Below are positions 7,728 to 15,781 of a DNA stretch of 31,654 bases, one piece after another (the first letter of the stretch is position 1; the number at the start of each line of letters is the position of its first letter). A program made the position numbers and the translations under genes. The notes below the pieces were generated by a model. It saw nothing but the letters and a program-made list of their open reading frames with translations, ran no database searches and had not been told where the DNA came from. Source of the DNA: DATKBT01 sp035546295 (GTDB lineage Bacteria > Acidobacteriota > Thermoanaerobaculia > Multivoradales > Multivoraceae); NCBI GenBank assembly GCA_035546295.1, contig DATKBT010000029.1, positions 1 through 31,654 on the forward strand, in the 5' to 3' direction.

Positions 7728-8705
7728 TCACTCGACGACGATCCTCGTCCCGTCGCGGCCGACGACGATCGGGCCGGAGTAGATCTCGGACATGCCGCGC
7801 GCGAAGCTCTCCTCCGCGGCGTCGGTCGGCGGGATGCTGGGCACCAGGTGGGTGAGCACGAGCTTGCCGACCCCGGCGTCGCGCGCGATCTCGGCGACCT
7901 CGAGGGTCGAGGTGTGATGCTCGAGCATGTCGTGGGTCATCGCGAACTGGCGCGGGTTGGCGCGCTCGATCATCGGCAGGCGCTGCTCGATCATGCGCCG
8001 GTCGACCGCCTCGTGCACCAGCAGGTCGGCGGCGCGCGCGATCTCGACGAGCTTGGCGACCTTCTTGGTGTCCCCCGAGATGACCACTGAACGACCGTCG
8101 AAGTCGAAGCGGTAGCCGACCGCCGGCACCGGATCGTGGTCGACCTCGAACATGGTGATCCTCAGTCCCTCGCGATCGAGCACCACCCCCGGCTCGGCCT
8201 CGGTGACCGCGGCCGAGGCGCCCGCCGCCGACCAGTGCTCGCCGTGGTGGGCCACGCGATAGCTCTGCTCGAGCGCGTAGGCCTCGGCGAACCCGGCGAC
8301 CACCCGCTCGGCGCCCGGCGGGCCGATCACGGGCAGAGGCTCGGTGGCTCCCGCGATCCCCCGTCCGACCAGCAGCTCGGGAAAGCCCGCGATGTGGTCG
8401 GAGTGGTAGTGGGTGAACAGCACCAGCGTCGGCTGCGGCGCGCTCGCCGCCGCCAGCCCCGCGAACGCGTTGCGTCCCGCGTCCACCAGGACCGCGTGCT
8501 CACCGGCGAGCACCAGGGTGGCGGCGGTGCCGCGCTGCGGATTGGCGAGCGGAATGCCGGTGCCGATCAGCACCACCTCGAAACGAGCCCCGGCTTCGGA
8601 GTGCGAGCGCGGGGGCTGGCCGATCAGCTCGATTCCGCCGAATGTCACCACCGGAACGAGGACGAGCGCCGCCACAGCGCCGATCGCGACCAGCGCAGCC
8701 CGCAC
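7728..8705 (-). CDS. MBL-fold metallohydrolase, membrane-anchored or exported
   Basis: 325 aa from GTG at 8705; a longer GTG start at 8762 would overlap the upstream gene by 50 bp. The chosen start gives an N-terminal hydrophobic segment (ALVAIGAVAALVLVPVV) acting as signal or anchor. The metallo-beta-lactamase fold is clear: LIGTGIPLANPQRGTAATLV resembles the RNase Z/arylsulfatase-like branch, and the zinc motif HYHSDH is at about 99-104. Later ligands are probably in ISGDTKK (Asp) and VLTHLVP (His). The substrate is unknown; a lactonase, phosphodiesterase or sulfatase-like role is possible. It begins 7 nt after the stop of the haloalkane-dehalogenase-like gene, so the two are a coupled operon. 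Confidence 0.83.
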   Translation of the reverse strand: MRAALVAIGAVAALVLVPVVTFGGIELIGQPPRSHSEAGARFEVVLIGTGIPLANPQRGTAATLVLAGEHAVLVDAGRNAFAGLAAASAPQPTLVLFTHYHSDHIAGFPELLVGRGIAGATEPLPVIGPPGAERVVAGFAEAYALEQSYRVAHHGEHWSAAGASAAVTEAEPGVVLDREGLRITMFEVDHDPVPAVGYRFDFDGRSVVISGDTKKVAKLVEIARAADLLVHEAVDRRMIEQRLPMIERANPRQFAMTHDMLEHHTSTLEVAEIARDAGVGKLVLTHLVPSIPPTDAAEESFARGMSEIYSGPIVVGRDGTRIVVE

Positions 8706-8712
8706 CGGAGGG

Positions 8713-9675
8713 CTACCGCGTCTTCTCGATGAAGTCGACGATGATGCGCGCCAGCTCCTCACCGTGGGTCTCCTGAATGAAGTGGCCCGCTCCCTCGACG
8801 GTCGGATGCTCGAGGCCCTCCCCCCCCGGCACCCGCTTCTGAAAGACCCGCTCGCCGCCGCCGGTCACCGGATCGCTGTCACCGAAGGCGGTCAGGAACG
8901 GCTTCTCCCACTTCTCGAAGACCTCCCACGCCGCCAGGTTCGCCTCGCGCGCCGGGTCGTCCGGGGTCACCGGCACGCGCTGCGGCAGGATCAGGGGCCC
9001 CGCCTTGTAGCTGGGGTCGGGGAAGGGCGCGTCGTAGGCCGCCGCGATCGAAGCATCGCCGGTGCTGCGCGCGAGCATCGCACCGGTGGGGATGTCGCCG
9101 CGTTCGATCATCGACTGGTTCATGGCCTTCCAGCTCATGAACGCCTCCGACACCGGGGTGTCGCCGACCGGCAGACCGGTGTTCGAGACGACCACCCGCG
9201 CGAAGCGCGACGGGTGCTCGGCCACCACCCGCAGGCCGATGAGCCCGCCCCAGTCCTGGCCGAAGAAGGTCGCGTCCTGGAGCTGGAGCCGCTCGACCAG
9301 GCGGCTGATGATCCCCACGTGGAAGGCGTAGGTGTGGGCCTTCATCTCGGTCGGCTTGTCCGAGCGGCCGAAGCCCACGAGGTCCGGGACCACGCACCGG
9401 TGTCCGGCCGCGGTCAGCACCGGGATCATCTTGCGGTAGAGGTAGGCCCAGGTCGGCTCGCCGTGCAGCAGCAGGATGGGCGCGGCGTCCGGCGGCCCCT
9501 CGTCGAGGTAGTGGACCCGATAGCCGTCGAGCTCGAGGTAGTGCGGCTCGAAGTCGTAGCCGGGAAGGTCCTCGAAGCGCTCGTCGGGCGTGCGCAGGAT
9601 CCCGGGGCGGATCTCCTCGGCGGTGCCCGGAGTGGCGGCGAGAGCGAGGAGAGCGGGAAGGAAGCTTTCGACCAT
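8713..9675 (-). CDS. Haloalkane dehalogenase-like alpha/beta hydrolase
   Basis: 320 aa. Haloalkane dehalogenases replace a carbon-bound halogen by hydroxyl through an Asp nucleophile. The motifs are present: HGEPTW (71-76), with Trp76 as the halide-binding residue beside the oxyanion hole; nucleophile Asp141 in GQDWGG; acid Asp268 in GDSDPV; and catalytic His298 in GAGHF. DhlA-type members also have HGEPTW and DWGG. Unusually, the first ~20 residues (MVESFLPALLALAATPGTAEE) look like a signal peptide, suggesting export. An epoxide-hydrolase activity cannot be excluded without the second halide-stabilising residue. ATG at 9675 has a GGAG ribosome site. Followed closely by the MBL-fold gene. Confidence 0.85.
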   Translation of the reverse strand: MVESFLPALLALAATPGTAEEIRPGILRTPDERFEDLPGYDFEPHYLELDGYRVHYLDEGPPDAAPILLLHGEPTWAYLYRKMIPVLTAAGHRCVVPDLVGFGRSDKPTEMKAHTYAFHVGIISRLVERLQLQDATFFGQDWGGLIGLRVVAEHPSRFARVVVSNTGLPVGDTPVSEAFMSWKAMNQSMIERGDIPTGAMLARSTGDASIAAAYDAPFPDPSYKAGPLILPQRVPVTPDDPAREANLAAWEVFEKWEKPFLTAFGDSDPVTGGGERVFQKRVPGGEGLEHPTVEGAGHFIQETHGEELARIIVDFIEKTR

Positions 9676-9746
9676 GTCGGCTCCGGTTCGTTCCAGCGAA
9701 GGGTGGTCGACGTCGCGTCGGCCCCGGCGTCAGCGGTCGCGACGCC

Positions 9747-10020
9747 ATGCTACGCGACCAGGGTTGGCCGATCGCCGCCGTCGTCGCCCGCTACCGCGAA
9801 AACGGGCTCCTTCTGTTCGAGCAGGTCCACGCCGGCAGCGACGGGCGCTGGGACGAGCAGCTCCATCTCGCGGTCGCCGCCGACGGCAGCGTCACGGCCG
9901 CCGGTCACGCGACCTCGATCGACCGGGCTCTCGACTGCAGGCGCGCTTCACGCAGCTCCGGCTCGGCTCACCGCGCTCGAGCCCGACCTGCGGCGCCTTC
10001 TCGCCGGGCTCGGTGCGTGA
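9747..10020 (+). pseudogene. Small gene apparently broken by two frameshifts
   Basis: From ATG at 9747 the frame reads MLRDQGWPIAAVVARYRENG and stays protein-like to SIDRAL (about 9930), then turns into an arginine/serine-rich run. Protein-like reading continues in a second frame from 9935 (LQARFTQLR), then in a third from 9967 (LTALEPDLRRLLAGLGA) to a TGA at 10018-10020. Joined, these give a plausible protein of about 90 residues. Either the gene is decayed or the sequence has indel errors here. Family unknown. It is divergent from the dehalogenase gene and no clear ribosome site is visible. Confidence 0.45.
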
Positions 10021-10073
10021 CGCCTAGAGGAGCCTGTCCGAGTAACTGGTAGCGATCGCTGGAACAGTCGCTC

Positions 10074-10183
10074 GGTTCTACGGCTGTCCGCGGCGACGCG
10101 CCGCAGGCGCATGGAGCCGCGAGGAATTGCTAGCCGGAGATGTGCCAAAAAGCGCGCGGAGCGCGCGGGCACATCGGAGGCTA
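10074..10183 (+). repeat. 110-bp structured repeat, copy C (carries ATP-grasp stop codon; terminator-like)
   Basis: Same length and ends as copy B (GGTTCTA to GGAGGCTA). On the minus strand it opens with TAG, the stop codon of the ATP-grasp gene, then CCTCCGAT. The outer stem is GATGTGCC (10139-10146) with GGCACATC (10168-10175), and the inner stem is GCGCGC-GGA-GCGCGC (10152-10166). Transcribed from the ATP-grasp gene, the inner hairpin is followed by CTTTTT, which fits an intrinsic terminator. It is inverted relative to copy D on the other side of the gene. Confidence 0.9.
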
Positions 10184-11734
10184 GTAGATCTTGAACCGGC
10201 CGATCGCGGGCGCCTCCTGCACCGCGCCGGGGCCGGCCTTGACGCTGTGGAACTGCCCCTTCATCCCGTCGGCCCAGGCGCGGGCCCGCTCGGTCAGGCG
10301 GCCCTTCTCGTCCATCAGGCGGCCGGGCGTGATCAGGATGCCCATGTCGGCGCCCTCGTAGAGGTAGTCGCCGGGCTTGGCGATGCGCAGGAAGAAGCCC
10401 TCCCACAGGCGCTCGACCGTGCGTCGATGGGTTTGCGGACGCAGGAAGCCGACGCCGCCGTCGGCGTCGAGACCCCAGACGCCGGAGGGGGGCGCGGTGT
10501 CGATCACCTTCAGGTCGTCCTCGGTGTGCTTGATCACCATCTGGCTCCAGGTGTCGATGTTCTCCGGATCGGTCCAGCGCTCGTTGAGCTCGTCGACGTC
10601 GAGCTCGTAGTCGACGTCGAAGAACTCCAGCAGGTGGAACAGGAAGAGCGGGGCGTCGGCGTGCGCGAAGGCGGCGAGGTTGGTCATCGACGAGGCGCCC
10701 GTGATCCGCGGGTTGATCTCGCCGAGGTAGAGCGCGCCGTTCTTCTTGTCGATCAGGTAGTCGACCTCGAAGTACCCCGTGTAGCCCTCCTTGGCGAGCT
10801 CGGCGCCGAGCGCCTCGGTCTTCCTGCGCGCGGCGTCGCGGATCTTCTTGGGGAACGAGTCGGGGAAGACCTCGTTGCCGCACCACCCCCCCTTGTACGG
10901 GGTGAGCTCCCGGAAACCGACCAGCTCGGTCATCAGCGGGCCGACGATGGTGCCGGCCTTCGTGATGCAGGCCTCGAGCGCCGCGCCGTGGACGTCGACG
11001 CGCTTCATGATCTTGACCTCCTCGTCGGGCGAGATCTCGGAGGCGTGCTCCCTCCAGTCCTTCTCGGACTTGATGAAGAACGTGGTGTGGCCGGAGTCGC
11101 CATAGGCGGTCTGCACCACCAGGTCCTTGCCCAGCTTGTCGGCCTCCTTGCGCAGCTTGCGATAGCTGGTGATGCCGGTGGTGAGCACGTTGGGCACCGA
11201 GCGCACCCGCGCCCGGTTGCCGATGCGGGTGGTGTTGATCTTGTCGTCGATCTTCGAGCGCAGCGCGGCGGCCGGGAAGCAGATCTGGAGGCCGAGCTCC
11301 TCGCACAGCTTCTCGGTCTCCTCGTCGAAGAACAGGAAGACCGCCTTGCCGGTGCTGCCGCGCGCCTGGATGAACTCGCGCACCTCGGGATGGCGCAACA
11401 GGTAGTTGTTGATCTGCTCGAGGCTCTCGAAGGTCGGGTGCGGCAGCTCGGAGGGCACGAACACGTTGGGGTGCTGGCCGTCGAAGCAGTCGACGTAGTT
11501 GATGAAGCGGAATCGATGGACCCACTCGTCCATGCTGAGCAGGTTGAAATTGGTCGCCGAGATGAAGTACACCGGCTCGTCGTTGCGGTGGAAGAACCGC
11601 CGGATGTCGGAGAGCCCCTTCAGCTTCTTCGGTTTCTTGCGCGGGTGGGGGATGGCTCCGGACTTGGTGGGAGGGACCGGCTGGCTGCGACCGGACTTCG
11701 CCGGGACGGCCCGGCGCGGTATGGACTTGCCCAT
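10181..11734 (-). CDS. ATP-grasp ligase (biotin-carboxylase-like)
   Basis: 517 aa, cytoplasmic. ATG at 11734 follows AAGGAG. The first ~40 residues are basic and Pro/Lys-rich and probably disordered. The ATP-grasp domain follows: DDKINTTRIGNR (about 163-174), the loop VVQTAYGDSGHTTFF (207-220) and the Mg-binding EVDY (323-326) and GEINPR (338-343). ATP-grasp enzymes join a carboxylate to an amine or similar nucleophile through an acyl phosphate. No biotin-carrier or carboxyltransferase domain is near, so a true biotin carboxylase is unlikely. It is the last gene of an aminotransferase, amidase, decarboxylase and ligase cluster, so an amine from the decarboxylase may be its nucleophile (inference). 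The gene is bracketed by inverted 110-bp repeats. Confidence 0.82.
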   Translation of the reverse strand: MGKSIPRRAVPAKSGRSQPVPPTKSGAIPHPRKKPKKLKGLSDIRRFFHRNDEPVYFISATNFNLLSMDEWVHRFRFINYVDCFDGQHPNVFVPSELPHPTFESLEQINNYLLRHPEVREFIQARGSTGKAVFLFFDEETEKLCEELGLQICFPAAALRSKIDDKINTTRIGNRARVRSVPNVLTTGITSYRKLRKEADKLGKDLVVQTAYGDSGHTTFFIKSEKDWREHASEISPDEEVKIMKRVDVHGAALEACITKAGTIVGPLMTELVGFRELTPYKGGWCGNEVFPDSFPKKIRDAARRKTEALGAELAKEGYTGYFEVDYLIDKKNGALYLGEINPRITGASSMTNLAAFAHADAPLFLFHLLEFFDVDYELDVDELNERWTDPENIDTWSQMVIKHTEDDLKVIDTAPPSGVWGLDADGGVGFLRPQTHRRTVERLWEGFFLRIAKPGDYLYEGADMGILITPGRLMDEKGRLTERARAWADGMKGQFHSVKAGPGAVQEAPAIGRFKIY

Positions 11735-11796
11735 GATTCGAGCTCCTTGTCTGTGCTGCGGCAGGATGTCGGCGCCGGCGCCGCCGCGACGATCTC

Positions 11797-11906
11797 TCGC
11801 CTTCGATGTGCCCGCGCGCTCCGCGCGCTTCCTGGCACATCTCCGGCGAGCCATTTCTCGCGGCTCCAGGCGCCTGCGGCGCGTCGCCGCGGACAGCCGT
11901 AGAACC
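11797..11906 (-). repeat. 110-bp structured repeat, copy D (inverted)
   Basis: The reverse complement matches copies B and C over 110 bp, ending with TAGAACC at 11900-11906. The outer stem is GATGTGCC/GGCACATC (11805-11812 and 11834-11841) and the inner stem GCGCGC. Its TAG end is altered to TCG (11797-11799), and it lies between genes: 26 bp after the decarboxylase stop and 62 bp before the ATP-grasp start. On the plus strand the inner hairpin is followed by TTCCT. Confidence 0.9.
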
Positions 11907-11932
11907 GGGTTCTAGGATATTCGGACACATTC

Positions 11933-14713
11933 CTAGTCCGAGGGCGCGAGCGCCTTCTCGGTGAACACCCGGATGCCGTACTCCGGGCGATAGCCATGGA
12001 TCTCTTTGACGTCGAGCGCTTTGAGGTAGGCCAGGATCTCCTCGCTGATCACCTGCCCCGGGACCAGGACCGGAAAGCCCGGCGGATAGGGGGTCACGAA
12101 GCCCGCCGAGACCACCTCGCGGCCGCGCTCCATCTCGCTGCGCAGGGACCCGTCGAGCGGCAGGTACTCGCACGCCTCGGTGTCGTAGGCGAGGAACGAG
12201 GCCGCACGCATGTCCCCCTGCGGCGTGCTCGAGCCGGTCTCCCGGAAGCGCTCGTGAAAACTCGAGAAATTCGGCAGCGGGGGGAGCTCCTCGGTGAGCG
12301 CGCGCACCTTCTGCTCGTGGATCCGCCGGTCCTGCTCGTTCTGGTCCTCGAGGCGCTCGTCGAGCTCCTCGGCGATGCGGCACAGCACCTCGATCAGGTG
12401 AGCGGCGGCGCCGCGCCCGGTGCCGATGTGCACCATGAACAGCACCGTGTTGCGCGAGGTCTTGTTGATCTGCGTGTCGTACTCGTCGATCAGCAGGTTC
12501 TTGAAGGTGTCCCCGTCCATGCCGGTGAGCCCGACGTGGAGCGTGAGGCGGGTCGGGTCGAGCACGATCTCGTCCTCCTGCCAGGCGCTCTCCATCGGTC
12601 CCCAGCCGCCCCCCGCGTCGTTGTACTCCTCGATTCCGGAGGGGCGGTGCGCGCTCGGAACCAGCTCGTGCGGGCCGAGCACGCGGAAGTACCTGCGCAG
12701 AAGCGGATTCCCGTTGATCTTGCGCCGCAGGGTGGTCGCCATCTCGATCGAGCGCTGCACCAGCTCGTAGCCCTCGAGCTCGACCTGGCGGCGTCCGACG
12801 TCGAGCGAGGCGAGGATCTGGTAGTTGGGCGAGGTCGAGGTGTAGGTCATGTAGGCCGAGGTGAACGCCTCGGCGACGTGCTGCTCGTAGTCCTGGTCGT
12901 AGATGTGGATCATCGATCCCTGGCGCAGCGCGGTCAGCGTCTTGTGGGTCGACTGGGTGGCGTAGACCCTTACGCGGGCGCGGTCGGGATCGGGCATCAG
13001 GCGTTCGTCGAGACGTCGCTCGCAGCCGTCGCCCCCCTCGCGCTCGAAGCGCTCCCGCCATGCCTGGTAGCGCTCCCGGTACTCGGAGCTCTTGAAGCGC
13101 TGGCGAAGCCGCCGCGCGGTCGCCATCGCGGTGCGGCGGCGCAGCGTCGGGTGGAAGCGCGCGAACGCGAACCAGGCCTCGTCCCACAGGAAGATCATGT
13201 CCGGCTTGATCGCCAGCACCTCTTCCATCACCCGCTCGGGATTGTAGGTGAGGCCGTCGAAGGTACAGTTGGTGAGCATCAGCATCCGCACGCGAGAGAG
13301 GTTGCCGTCGCGCTCGAGCTCGAGCAGGTGGCGCTTGATCTCGCGCAGCGGCACCGCCCCGTACATCGACACTGCGTGGAGCGGGAAGGGGTCCATGTAG
13401 ACCGCGCGCGCGCCCGAGAGCTGGATCGCGTAGTGGTGGGACTTGTGGCAGTCGCGGGCCACCAGGACGATGTCGCCGGGACGCACCAGCGCGTGCGAGA
13501 CGATCTTGTTCGCCGACGAGGTGCCGTTGGTGACGAAGAACGTCTTGCGGCTGCCGAACGCCCGCGCCGCCGCCTCCTGCGCCTCCTTGAGCGGTCCCTG
13601 CGGCTGCAGCAGCGAGTCGAGGCCTCCGGTGGTCGCCGAGGTCTCCGCGAGAAAGATGTTGGCGCCGTAGAAGCGCCCCATGTCGTGGATCCAGTGCGAG
13701 CGAGCGATCGACTTGCCGCGCGACAGCGGCATCGCGTGAAAGACACCCGTCGGCTTCTGGCTGTAGCTCTTGAGCGCGCTGAAGAACGGTGTGCGGAAGC
13801 GTTCGTTGACGCCCTTGAGGATCGACAGGTGAAGCTCGGGGTAGTCCTCCTGTCGATAGAAGATCCGGTTGAAGGCGCGTCGGGTGTTGCCGGCGATCTC
13901 CTCGATCGGCGCGTCCGTCACCTGGAACAGATCGAGCTCGGGGCGCAGCTCGCGGAGCAGGGCGCCGAGCGCGATCCCCTCGCCTTCGAGACGCTCTGCG
14001 ACGTCGTGCGGCCCGAGCGGCGCCAGGTAGCTCTGGAGCACCTCGAGCCGGCGCCCGGCGCGCAGCGGGAACTGGTAGCGCAGCACGCAGCTCTGGATGT
14101 TGTAGTTGATCAGGGTCGCGATCAGCGCGTCTTCGAGGCTGGGAACCACCAGCACGTCGTAGACGAACTCGTCCTCGTCCCGGCGCAGGTCGAGCAGGCC
14201 GGCCCGCACCTCGGCCTCCTCGGCCGCGGAGAGCTCTCCGACCACCAGCACCTCGAAGTAGGGGCGCGACTCGGCGGGGAGCCCGATCGCGAGGCGGTCG
14301 GTGCGCGCTGCCCGGCTCTCCGGCTCGATCGGGCTCGAGCGGCCGGTGGTGTCGCGCCGCCGGTAGGCGTCGCTGGCGAGCAGCCGGACGACCCGGTCGG
14401 CGCCTTTCGCCACGGTCTCCGCATCTCCCGCCCGCCACCGCTTGCGCAGGTCGGCGAGCACGTGCTTGCCGGGGAAGGCCCAGTAGAGCTCGATCGGCTC
14501 GAGCAGATCGAAGGCCTCGACGACCTCCGCGCGCAGCCGGCCCTCGCTGCGCCCCGCCGCTCCCCTCTGCACCCGCTCGGCGCTGTTGCGGATGCGGTTC
14601 CAGGCGTCGTGACGCAGATTGGTCGCGTTGAACCAGCGCCCCAGGGTGGCCCCCGTGCCGGCGGGGCCGGTGGCCTTCCTGGTGCGGTCACGGGACTCGG
14701 GCTGGGTGGTCAT
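11933..14713 (-). CDS. Orn/Lys/Arg-type PLP decarboxylase, long form
   Basis: 926 aa, against roughly 710-760 for the classical biodegradative Arg, Lys and Orn decarboxylases. It belongs to the fold-type I family, with PLP Lys591 in STHKTL, the Asp of WDEAW (Asp511) for the pyridine nitrogen, and GTSSANK plus DCHKSHH in the cofactor site. About residues 150-290 resemble the N-terminal response-regulator-like wing domain. The first ~140 residues and part of 530-580 are extra. The reaction would remove CO2 from a basic amino acid; which one cannot be read from sequence. ATG at 14713 has AGGAG upstream. The upstream amidase gene ends 118 bp before it. If arginine is the substrate, the product agmatine could link to the amidase and aminotransferase, but no agmatine deiminase is present. 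Confidence 0.85.
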   Translation of the reverse strand: MTTQPESRDRTRKATGPAGTGATLGRWFNATNLRHDAWNRIRNSAERVQRGAAGRSEGRLRAEVVEAFDLLEPIELYWAFPGKHVLADLRKRWRAGDAETVAKGADRVVRLLASDAYRRRDTTGRSSPIEPESRAARTDRLAIGLPAESRPYFEVLVVGELSAAEEAEVRAGLLDLRRDEDEFVYDVLVVPSLEDALIATLINYNIQSCVLRYQFPLRAGRRLEVLQSYLAPLGPHDVAERLEGEGIALGALLRELRPELDLFQVTDAPIEEIAGNTRRAFNRIFYRQEDYPELHLSILKGVNERFRTPFFSALKSYSQKPTGVFHAMPLSRGKSIARSHWIHDMGRFYGANIFLAETSATTGGLDSLLQPQGPLKEAQEAAARAFGSRKTFFVTNGTSSANKIVSHALVRPGDIVLVARDCHKSHHYAIQLSGARAVYMDPFPLHAVSMYGAVPLREIKRHLLELERDGNLSRVRMLMLTNCTFDGLTYNPERVMEEVLAIKPDMIFLWDEAWFAFARFHPTLRRRTAMATARRLRQRFKSSEYRERYQAWRERFEREGGDGCERRLDERLMPDPDRARVRVYATQSTHKTLTALRQGSMIHIYDQDYEQHVAEAFTSAYMTYTSTSPNYQILASLDVGRRQVELEGYELVQRSIEMATTLRRKINGNPLLRRYFRVLGPHELVPSAHRPSGIEEYNDAGGGWGPMESAWQEDEIVLDPTRLTLHVGLTGMDGDTFKNLLIDEYDTQINKTSRNTVLFMVHIGTGRGAAAHLIEVLCRIAEELDERLEDQNEQDRRIHEQKVRALTEELPPLPNFSSFHERFRETGSSTPQGDMRAASFLAYDTEACEYLPLDGSLRSEMERGREVVSAGFVTPYPPGFPVLVPGQVISEEILAYLKALDVKEIHGYRPEYGIRVFTEKALAPSD

Positions 14714-14831
14714 CGCGCTCTCCTGGTGCTCACCCGGCCAAGAAGCTCGCCGGCCGCCCACCGTCCAAGGACTACTGTGCGCACGCGCGCCGGCGGCCGC
14801 CCACGACTCGCAGGTGCGGTCACAGGTGCGG

Positions 14832-15779
14832 TCAATGGTCGAGCCTCCCGTCGCCCTGGGACCGTGCGTCCTCGACGCCGCGCGCGCGCGCCTCGTCGGC
14901 GGCGCCGATCATCACCTCCGGCCCGTGGGTGGGCTGGCGGCCGGGGCGGGTCAGCGGGCCGAGAGCTTCGAGGGCCTCCGAGCGGTGACCGGGACGATAG
15001 ACGTCGAACTCGACGTGGCGGTCGCGAAAGCTCTTGAGCGGCTGGCCGAGACCGAGCAATCCGCGCTCGCGCGAGCGCGTCACCCGGTCGAGATCGATCT
15101 CGAGCGGCATGATCTCCGGGCCGGCGCCCGCCTGGTGCACGACCTCGCCGTCCGGTCCGATCACGATCGAGCGCCCGACTCCGCCGGCCCCCACCCCGTT
15201 GACGTCGAACAGGTAGCACTGGTTGGTCGCCGCGCACGAGCGGGCGATCGCCAGCTCGACGTCGCGGTCGACCGTCGGCGTCATCGAGGGGTGGAGAATG
15301 ACCTCGGCGCCCATCGACACCAGCGTGCGGATGGTCTCGGGGATCCACATGTCGTAGCAGATCGAAATGCCGAAGCGGCCGGCCTTGGGGACGTCGAAGG
15401 TGACGAAGCGCTGCCCCGCCGAGATCCCCGATTCGTACGGCAGGAAGGGGAACATCTTGCGGTAGCGAGCGACGACCTCGCCGTCGGGCGAGATCACCGG
15501 GGAGGTGTTGTAGAGGTGGTGGTGCCGCCGCTCGACCATCGAGCCCGGGATCAGCCAGAGCTTGTGCCGGCGCGCCTCGTCGCAGAAGCGCTCCTCGACC
15601 GGCCCCGGCAGCGCCTGCGCGTTCTGCAGGCCGGGGCCGAAGGGCGAGAGCTCCGGGAACACGATCATGTCGACCCACCGGAAGACGCTCGCCACGTAGG
15701 CGATCCGGTGGCACATCACGTCGACGTTGTCGCCGGCGGTGACGAACATCTGCACCGCCGCGATCGAGAACGGACGCAT
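14832..15779 (-). CDS. Carbon-nitrogen hydrolase (nitrilase superfamily amidase)
   Basis: 315 aa, cytoplasmic. The Glu-Lys-Cys triad of the nitrilase superfamily is present: Glu43 in FPELS, Lys108 in YRKMFPF and Cys141 in ISICYDMW. IVGP-type strands and the NTSPVISPDGEVVARYRK segment also fit. Members hydrolyse amides or nitriles (for example N-carbamoylputrescine amidase, aliphatic amidase, formamidase). The context beside a decarboxylase and a GABA-type aminotransferase would suit an amide of an amine, but this is inference. A C-terminal tail of ~45 residues is low in structure. ATG at 15779 is 2 nt after the aminotransferase stop, so the two are translationally coupled. Confidence 0.87.
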   Translation of the reverse strand: MRPFSIAAVQMFVTAGDNVDVMCHRIAYVASVFRWVDMIVFPELSPFGPGLQNAQALPGPVEERFCDEARRHKLWLIPGSMVERRHHHLYNTSPVISPDGEVVARYRKMFPFLPYESGISAGQRFVTFDVPKAGRFGISICYDMWIPETIRTLVSMGAEVILHPSMTPTVDRDVELAIARSCAATNQCYLFDVNGVGAGGVGRSIVIGPDGEVVHQAGAGPEIMPLEIDLDRVTRSRERGLLGLGQPLKSFRDRHVEFDVYRPGHRSEALEALGPLTRPGRQPTHGPEVMIGAADEARARGVEDARSQGDGRLDH

Positions 15780-15781
15780 GC

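Noticed and set aside
10181..11734. True biotin carboxylase of acetyl-CoA carboxylase
   Set aside because: There is no biotin carrier protein or carboxyltransferase nearby. Length, N-terminal basic tail and context fit a general ATP-grasp ligase better.
9948..14438. Minus-strand open frame of 1496 codons
   Set aside because: It is a shadow of the decarboxylase and ATP-grasp genes in another frame. The sequence is arginine/alanine-rich, has no family motifs, and even runs through the repeats.
11996..15037. Plus-strand open frame of 1013 codons
   Set aside because: Antisense of the decarboxylase. Long open antisense frames are expected at this GC content, and no motif is recognisable.
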